A stretch of 18,478 bases of DNA from Coriobacteriaceae bacterium AF45-21 (GTDB lineage Bacteria; Actinomycetota; Coriobacteriia; Coriobacteriales; Coriobacteriaceae). Each line of letters begins with the position of its first letter. The stretch's first letter is position 1. Made by a program: the position numbers and the translations under genes. The notes under the pieces are model-generated. The model was not told where the DNA came from and did no database searches. It was given only the letters and a program-made list of their open reading frames with translations. The stretch covers positions 1 through 18,478 of the forward strand of contig JAQCYU010000035.1 of assembly GCA_027682925.1 (NCBI GenBank), written 5' to 3'. Shown here in pieces: positions 13,940 to 18,478 of this stretch.

Positions 13940-14917
13940 TTGGATATCATCGAGCTTTTAAAATCTGCCTTTATGGGCCTGGTCGAGGGCATCACCGAAT
14001 GGCTGCCTGTTTCGTCGACCGGTCACATGATCTTGGTGGACGAGTTCGTCAAGATGAACGTGAGCGAGACGTTCTGGAATATGTTCCTGGTCGTGATTCA
14101 GCTTGGCGCCATTTTGGCCGTCTGCGTCCTGTTCTTCCATGAGCTCAATCCGTTCTCACCCAGCAAGGGCAAGGAGGGTCGTCGCGACACCTGGGTGTTG
14201 TGGGGCAAGATTGTGCTCGGCTGCATTCCCGCCGCGGCGATCGGTCTGCCGCTTAACGACTGGATGGAGGAGCATTTCTATAATGCTCCCGTCGTGGCGC
14301 TGGCACTCATTGTGTACGGTGTGCTGTTTATCGTGATTGAGAACTGGCGCGCGAGCAAGCGCGAGGAAATGGCCGTTGCCGGTTCGTTTGGTTCGCGTGC
14401 CGCGGCGTCGGGTGGACGTCCCGCTGGCGCACACTTTGCCGCGCCCGCTGCGGTTGCTGCTGCAGACGACGATGACGATAACCTGGACTTTGGTTCCATC
14501 GCTACGCTCGAGGACCTGAGCTGGAAGACCGCACTGGGTATCGGTTGCTTCCAGGTGCTCTCGCTGGTGCCGGGTACGTCGCGCTCTGGCTCCACCATCA
14601 TCGGCGGCCTGCTGCTGGGCTGCACGCGCTCGGTGGCGTCTAAGTTCACGTTCTTCCTGGCCATTCCCGTTATGTTTGGCGCGAGTGCGCTCAAGCTGGT
14701 CAAGTACTTTATTAAGGGCGGCACGTTTGGCGCCAACGAGATTGCCATCCTGGGCGTGGGTTGCGTCGTCGCCTTTGCGGTGTCGCTCATTGCCATCAAG
14801 TGGCTTATGGGCTTCGTCCGCCGTCATGACTTTAAGTGCTTCGGCGTGTATCGCATTGTCCTGGGCATCGTAGTGCTTGCGTACTTCTTTGTCCTGGAGC
14901 CGATGCTCGGCCTCTAA
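13940..14917 (+). CDS. uppP: Undecaprenyl-diphosphatase (BacA/UppP type)
   Basis: This integral membrane enzyme removes one phosphate from undecaprenyl pyrophosphate, recycling the lipid carrier of peptidoglycan synthesis; extra copies give bacitracin resistance. I place the start at TTG 13940 (GAGGGGG 5-6 nt upstream), because the family N-terminus begins there: EGITEWLPVSSTGH (16-29). The frame stays open far upstream, but that part reads as non-coding. The second motif PGTSRSGSTI (211-220) is intact, and several hydrophobic helices are present. At 325 aa it is about 50 longer than usual because of an insertion at about 138-192 that is Ala/Gly/Arg-rich and then DDDDDNLD, on a loop between two helices. 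It is followed by a hairpin terminator. Confidence 0.93.
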   Translation: MDIIELLKSAFMGLVEGITEWLPVSSTGHMILVDEFVKMNVSETFWNMFLVVIQLGAILAVCVLFFHELNPFSPSKGKEGRRDTWVLWGKIVLGCIPAAAIGLPLNDWMEEHFYNAPVVALALIVYGVLFIVIENWRASKREEMAVAGSFGSRAAASGGRPAGAHFAAPAAVAAADDDDDNLDFGSIATLEDLSWKTALGIGCFQVLSLVPGTSRSGSTIIGGLLLGCTRSVASKFTFFLAIPVMFGASALKLVKYFIKGGTFGANEIAILGVGCVVAFAVSLIAIKWLMGFVRRHDFKCFGVYRIVLGIVVLAYFFVLEPMLGL

Positions 14918-14967
14918 CTTAGTCGACGCTGCGCGGCGGTCAGGACGACAACTTGTCATTCAAAGGG

Positions 14968-15005
14968 GGGTGGCATGACCAAAAGGTCTATGCCGCCCTC
15001 TTTGT
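14968..15005 (+). terminator. Terminator downstream of uppP
   Basis: GGGTGGCATGACC (14968-14980) pairs imperfectly with GGTCTATGCCGCCC (14985-14998) around AAAA, followed by TCTTTG. Confidence 0.65.
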
Positions 15006-15022
15006 CAAGGGGCTAGGTAAAA

Positions 15023-15044
15023 GGGGTCAGGTAATTTTGCACCA
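15023..15044 (+). repeat. GGGGTCAGGT...TGCACCA motif, left copy
   Basis: This 22-nt motif reads GGGGTCAGGT-AATTT-TGCACCA. It matches 19 of 22 bases of the inverted copy at 16451-16472; together they bracket the broken dehydrogenase and its neighbouring repeats. Confidence 0.55.
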
Positions 15045-15132
15045 ACTTGGTTCAGAATAGCCTGAAACCTTTTCATCAATCGCAGTGGGAGATGGTGATC
15101 TGGGCGAATGAGTCGACTGTCCTTCCTGGTCG

Positions 15133-15346
15133 CCAACAAAAATCGAGTTGTGCGGCCTCTCGGAGGTCTCTAGCTGACAAAAAACGCCATCTTGGTACCA
15201 TCAGCATTCACAGTAGTGTTTGCTACTGTGAGTTATATGCGTAAATTCGCGAGAATATTCCCAAAATAGGACAAAGGCACTCAAGTTATTTCAGCAACCC
15301 TTGCGTGGAGCCAGTGGAAAAGGCCGCACAACTCGAAAAATGTTGG
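15133..15346. repeat. Second inverted-repeat-bounded intergenic element
   Basis: TCGAGTTGTGCGGCCT (15143-15158) is the exact reverse complement of 15321-15336. Beyond four non-matching bases (a run of A on both strands), six more bases (CCAACA / TGTTGG) also match, so each arm is 26 nt. Between the arms is a perfect 9-bp dyad (15208-15231). No coding frame is convincing. Confidence 0.65.
15208..15231. promoter_or_regulatory. Perfect 9-bp dyad
   Basis: TCACAGTAG (15208-15216) and CTACTGTGA (15223-15231) flank a 6-nt spacer. It could be an operator or an RNA stem within the element; no gene starts nearby. Confidence 0.45.
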
Positions 15347-15367
15347 TGGCGGTTTGAGGATAATGCC

Positions 15368-15402
15368 GAATGCGGTAAAGGGACTGTCCCTTTGCCGCAT
15401 TC
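15368..15402. repeat. GGGAC-core hairpin, copy C
   Basis: GAATGCGGTAAAGGGAC and GTCCCTTTGCCGCATTC form a 35-nt imperfect palindrome (one mismatch, T/G) centred on T15385. The terminal stem GAATGCGG is unique, while the inner AAAGGGAC belongs to the same motif class as copies A and B. It overlaps the end of the dehydrogenase pseudogene. Confidence 0.65.
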
Positions 15403-16394
15403 AGGCCACGGTGTGCTGGGGCTTGCGGTTAAAGATGAGCTTGTCCACTACGGCCTGAAGCGACATATGACGGACGGTGTTGTAGGCCTCCTGCGTGCTG
15501 TAGGCGCAGTGGGGTGTGACGATGCAGCGCGGGTGGGCGATCAAGGCCTGGTTGGGCGCGGTCTCGTCGGCGAGCACGTCGAGCGCAGCGCCGCAAATGC
15601 GCGTGTGCCACTGCTGGCAATACCCTCGTCCAGCGCGGCGACTAGGGCATTTTCGTCCACAATGGGTCCCCGGGCCGTGTTAATCAAAAATGCCGTTGGT
15701 TTCATACGCGCAAGTTCGCGCTTGCCAATTAGCGTTTCGGTCTCCGGAATCAACGGGCAATGAAGGCTGACGATATCGGAGGCCCCAAGCAATTCGTCGA
15801 GCGTTTGCGCTTTGATACAACCGGCGGCGGCAAGCTCTTCTGCGCTCTTGGTTGGCGCCCACACCAGCACCTTCATGCCGAGTGCCTGCGCGATAGGCAC
15901 CACGCACGCGCGATGCTGCCAAAAAAGACGAGCCCCAACGTGCGGCCCTGCGTGCGGTGCATGGTATACCCGCCCAGTGGATTCCAAACGCCAGTCCGCA
16001 CGTCGCAGTTGAGAAACGTAACCTGTCTCATCAGGTCAAGCATCAAGGCAATAGTATGCTGAGCGACGTCTTCCGAGCAGTATCCGGGGCAGTTGGTGAC
16101 GGTGATGCCGTGTGAGGCCAAGCGGTCGACAGCAACGTGGTTCACGCCGATGGACATATTCGAAACGATGCGTATCCCCACGGCGGCCATGTCGTCGGCA
16201 CACGCATCGTCGATGGGACCGAACTCGCCGACAAAGCCCTCGCAGCCGACCAACTGCTCGGCGGTGGGGCAGACATTGGGCTTGTGCGCGCAGCCAACCA
16301 GATCAATTTGGTCGCCGCCTTCGATTGTGTCGAGCACCGCTTGACCAGCTTCGGTCGAGCCGTCGACCATGTAATAGAGCACCTTGTGTTTCAC
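15401..16394 (-). pseudogene. D-isomer-specific 2-hydroxyacid dehydrogenase, broken by two frameshifts
   Basis: The gene begins at GTG 16394 with AGGAGG (plus-strand CCTCCT 16401-16406) 6 nt upstream. The first frame gives the N-terminal catalytic domain and the start of the NAD-binding domain, up to GRTLGLVFFGSIARA. Near 15912 a missing base (expected GCG-GTG-GTG, seen GCG-TGG-TGC) shifts to a second frame carrying VVPIAQALGMKVLVW, then the catalytic Arg region NTARGPIVDE. Near 15607-15615 another missing base shifts to a third frame with GAALDVLADE (catalytic Glu region) and VTPHCAYST (catalytic His), ending at TGA 15401. Restoring both bases gives 331 codons, a normal family length. These enzymes reduce 2-keto acids with NAD(P)H; the exact substrate is unclear. 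Either a recent pseudogene or two sequencing errors. Confidence 0.88.
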
Positions 16395-16450
16395 AACGGC
16401 CCTCCTGCGATGTGGGGTGGGTAGGAGCGGTAGATATTCTATCCCTCCGG

Positions 16451-16472
16451 TGGTGCAGATTAACCTGACCCC
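16451..16472 (-). repeat. GGGGTCAGGT...TGCACCA motif, right (inverted) copy
   Basis: On the minus strand it reads GGGGTCAGGT-TAATC-TGCACCA. It is upstream of the dehydrogenase start, and GGTG just before and CACC within it could pair. Confidence 0.55.
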
Positions 16473-16554
16473 ATTACACCAAATCCGCTGGGGCAGGCCT
16501 GACAGTGGCGGACGGAGTCGTGGTGTGATTTGCGTTGGTGTCCGCGCGGCTCGG

Positions 16555-16560
16555 TATACT
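16555..16560 (+). promoter_or_regulatory. Possible -10 box of the helicase gene
   Basis: TATACT is a good -10, with TTGCGT (16530-16535) as a -35 at a long 19-bp spacing. It would give a leader of about 55 nt. Confidence 0.45.
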
Positions 16561-16621
16561 GGTACGGCTCAAACTATGGCGCTGCCCGCAGGCGCGCCGT
16601 CCGTCAGATGAGGAGTCGCCC

Positions 16622-18478
16622 ATGACCCAGCCCTTGCCCTGGGAAAAGAACACCACGGTACCCGTGCCTCCCGCGCCGGAACCCGTGCCGCTCGATGTAT
16701 ACGTCGCCCCCGCTGCGCCGGAGCCCGAACTCGTCCCGCTCGACATCTACGACGCTCCCGCGCCGGCTCCTGCGCCCGCAAAGCCGTTTGTCGACATCGA
16801 CAGCCTTAATCCCGCCCAGCGCGAGGCGGTGCTCACCACCGAGGGTCCGTTGCTGGTCCTCGCCGGCGCCGGCTCGGGCAAGACCCGCGTTTTGACCTTC
16901 CGCATCGCACATATGCTCGGCGACCTGGGCGTTAAGCCTTGGCAGGTTCTTGCCATTACGTTTACCAACAAGGCCGCGGCAGAGATGCGCGAGCGTCTGG
17001 CGGCGCTCATTCCCAGCGGCACCCGCGGCATGTGGGTGTGCACGTTCCACGCCATGTGCGTGCGTATGCTGCGCGAGGACGCCGATCTGCTGGGCTACAC
17101 CGGGCAGTTCACCATCTACGATGACGACGACTCAAAGCGCATGGTGCGCGATATTATGCAGGCGCTCGGCATCGAGCAAAAGCAGTTCCCCATCAACATG
17201 ATCCGCAGCAAGATCAGCTCGGCCAAAAACGCCATGATCGGTCCCGAGGATATGCTCAAGTCCGCCGATAGCCCCAACGACAAAAAGGCCGCGCAGGTCT
17301 ACTTGGAGCTGGAGCGCCGCCTGCGCGCCGCCAACGCGATGGACTTCGACGACCTGCTCGTACGCGCGCTCGAGCTGCTGCGCACCCGCCCCGAGGTGCT
17401 CGACAAGTACCAGGAGCGCTTCCGCTACATTAGCGTCGACGAGTATCAGGACACCAACCACGTCCAGTACGAGATCGCCAACCTGCTGGCCGCCAAGTAC
17501 CAAAACCTCATGGTCGTAGGCGACGATGACCAGTCCATTTACAGCTGGCGTGGCGCCGACATCACCAACATCCTGGACTTTGAGAAGGACTTTAAAAACT
17601 GCAAGACCGTCAAGCTGGAGCAGAACTACCGCTCCACGGGTCATATCCTGAGCGCCGCCAACGCCGTGGTGCGTCACAACTCGCAACGCAAGGACAAGCG
17701 CCTGTTTACGGCCGAGGGCGACGGCGAGAAGATCCAGGCCTTCCAGGCAAGCGATGAGCGCGACGAGGGCCGCTGGATTGCCGGCGAGATCGAAAAGCTG
17801 CACTCCAAGGGCACGAGCTACGACGACATCGCTGTGTTCTATCGCACCAACGCCCAGTCGCGTATTCTCGAAGATATGTTCCTGCGCGCGGGCGTGCCCT
17901 ACAAGATTGTGGGCGGCACGCGATTCTTCGACCGTGCCGAGATCCGCGACGTCATGGCCTACCTCAAGATGATCGTGAACCCGGCAGACGAGATGAGCGT
18001 CAAGCGCGTCATCAACACGCCGCGTCGCGGCATCGGCTCCACCTCGATCCAAAAGATCGAGCAGCTTGCGCGCGGCAACCGTTGCTCGTTCTTCCAGGCC
18101 TGCGAGATCGCAACAGCCGAGACGGGCATGTTTAGCGCGAAGGTGCGCAACGGCCTGTCGAGTTTTGTGGCGCTGGTGCGCGAGGGCCGCCGCATGGACG
18201 GCGAGCTCAAGGACGTCGTCGAGATGATTGTCGACAAGACGGGCCTGCTGCAGGCGTTCCGCGCCGAGGGCACCATGGAGTCCGAGAGCCGCGCCGAGAA
18301 CATCCAGGAATTCCTGGGCGTCGCTGCCGAATTTGAGGAGACGCACGAGGATATCGAGGGTACGCTCGAGAGCCTAGAAGAGCTGCGCGCAGCCGGTGTT
18401 GCCGACGTGCCTGCCGGCGCCGAGCCCGAGCCCGTCGTGGTGAGCGCGCCCGCGCCCGAACCGGGGCCGTCTGCACCG
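16622..18478 (+). CDS. pcrA: UvrD/PcrA-type ATP-dependent DNA helicase (3' end outside window)
   Basis: The frame is open for 619 codons to the window end. AGGAG (16611-16615) lies 6 nt before ATG 16622. Superfamily 1A helicase motifs are in order: Q-motif region LNPAQREAV (62-70), Walker A AGAGSGKT (81-88), Ia TFTNKAAAEM (113-122), Ib TFHAMCVR (141-148), Walker B VDEYQDTN (272-279), motif III GDDDQSIYSWRGA (300-312) and IV EQNYRS (333-338). This is a 3'-5' translocase of DNA repair and replication-conflict handling. Two features are unusual: a Pro/Ala/Val/Glu-rich N-terminal extension of about 57 residues containing a near repeat (VPLDVYVAPA, VPLDIYDAPA), and a Pro/Ala/Glu-rich stretch near residues 590-619 (in the 2B subdomain region), where other PcrA proteins continue straight on. 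The motif V and VI end is not in view. Confidence 0.93.
   Translation, partial: MTQPLPWEKNTTVPVPPAPEPVPLDVYVAPAAPEPELVPLDIYDAPAPAPAPAKPFVDIDSLNPAQREAVLTTEGPLLVLAGAGSGKTRVLTFRIAHMLGDLGVKPWQVLAITFTNKAAAEMRERLAALIPSGTRGMWVCTFHAMCVRMLREDADLLGYTGQFTIYDDDDSKRMVRDIMQALGIEQKQFPINMIRSKISSAKNAMIGPEDMLKSADSPNDKKAAQVYLELERRLRAANAMDFDDLLVRALELLRTRPEVLDKYQERFRYISVDEYQDTNHVQYEIANLLAAKYQNLMVVGDDDQSIYSWRGADITNILDFEKDFKNCKTVKLEQNYRSTGHILSAANAVVRHNSQRKDKRLFTAEGDGEKIQAFQASDERDEGRWIAGEIEKLHSKGTSYDDIAVFYRTNAQSRILEDMFLRAGVPYKIVGGTRFFDRAEIRDVMAYLKMIVNPADEMSVKRVINTPRRGIGSTSIQKIEQLARGNRCSFFQACEIATAETGMFSAKVRNGLSSFVALVREGRRMDGELKDVVEMIVDKTGLLQAFRAEGTMESESRAENIQEFLGVAAEFEETHEDIEGTLESLEELRAAGVADVPAGAEPEPVVVSAPAPEPGPSAP

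Larger units (their letters stand above)
14918..15400. other. 483-bp intergenic region with repeats; no gene seen
   Basis: It holds the uppP terminator, a GGGGTCAGGT...TGCACCA motif (15023-15044), a second inverted-repeat-bounded element (15133-15346) and the GAATGCGG hairpin (15368-15402). The 65-codon open frame at 15047-15244 has no ribosome binding site and an implausible product. Confidence 0.7.

Noticed and set aside
15047..15244. 65-codon plus-strand open frame downstream of uppP
   Set aside because: It has no ribosome binding site or recognisable product, and it runs across the arm and dyad of a non-coding repeat element.
17132..18346. 404-codon minus-strand open frame opposite the helicase
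   Set aside because: The helicase motifs are on the plus strand; the antisense product is Leu/Val/Ala/Asp repeats without a domain.
1..18478. tRNA, rRNA, integrase, complete insertion sequence or phage genes
   Set aside because: I found no tRNA-like cloverleaf or TTCRA arm, no rRNA sequence, and no transposase or integrase motif in any frame read.

Overview
The window looks like chromosome of a high-GC Gram-positive gut bacterium of the class Coriobacteriia, most like Collinsella. This is inferred from the codon use, a sortase-type surface-protein tail (MPATGD, membrane segment, KRRQ), a DUF2207 membrane protein with a glycine-rich tail, and the style of the intergenic repeats. No database search was possible. 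There is no tRNA or rRNA gene, CRISPR array, complete insertion sequence or phage module.

Layout. 1-516 is the C-terminus of a coiled-coil, cell-wall-anchored protein. 622-3582 is a co-directional run: a small zinc-ribbon-like protein, a two-helix membrane protein, then three tightly packed metallophosphoesterase genes, of which the first and third are paralogues and the middle one is another subfamily. gluQ (3598-4617, minus) converges on them. 5132-7078 encodes a DUF2207 membrane protein with its own terminator. 7531-8172 (minus) is a GNAT acetyltransferase and 8451-10058 is purH. 10334-11041 is an unrecognised protein, followed by a two-component pair (11218-12942) whose kinase resembles the BceS/GraS intramembrane-sensing type. 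13254-13691 (minus) is a universal stress protein, divergent from uppP (13940-14917), whose product carries an unusual Ala/Asp-rich cytoplasmic insertion. 15401-16394 (minus) is a D-2-hydroxyacid dehydrogenase gene broken by two single-base frameshifts. 16622 to the window end is a UvrD/PcrA helicase with odd Pro/Ala/Glu-rich extensions.

The genes are mostly housekeeping (purine synthesis, tRNA modification, lipid carrier recycling, DNA repair). The unusual material lies between them. Two intergenic elements of about 200 bp are bounded by long inverted repeats. One (about 7190-7425) contains two convergent mini-ORFs that both begin MSTV and share a bidirectional terminator; it is the best candidate for an undescribed system. 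There are also several short hairpins whose loops share a GGGAC core while their stems differ, two tandem 26-bp dyads (12967-13031), a roughly 30-bp-stem palindrome (13147-13240), a 91-nt nested palindrome after purH, and inverted copies of a GGGGTCAGGT...TGCACCA motif bracketing the broken dehydrogenase.
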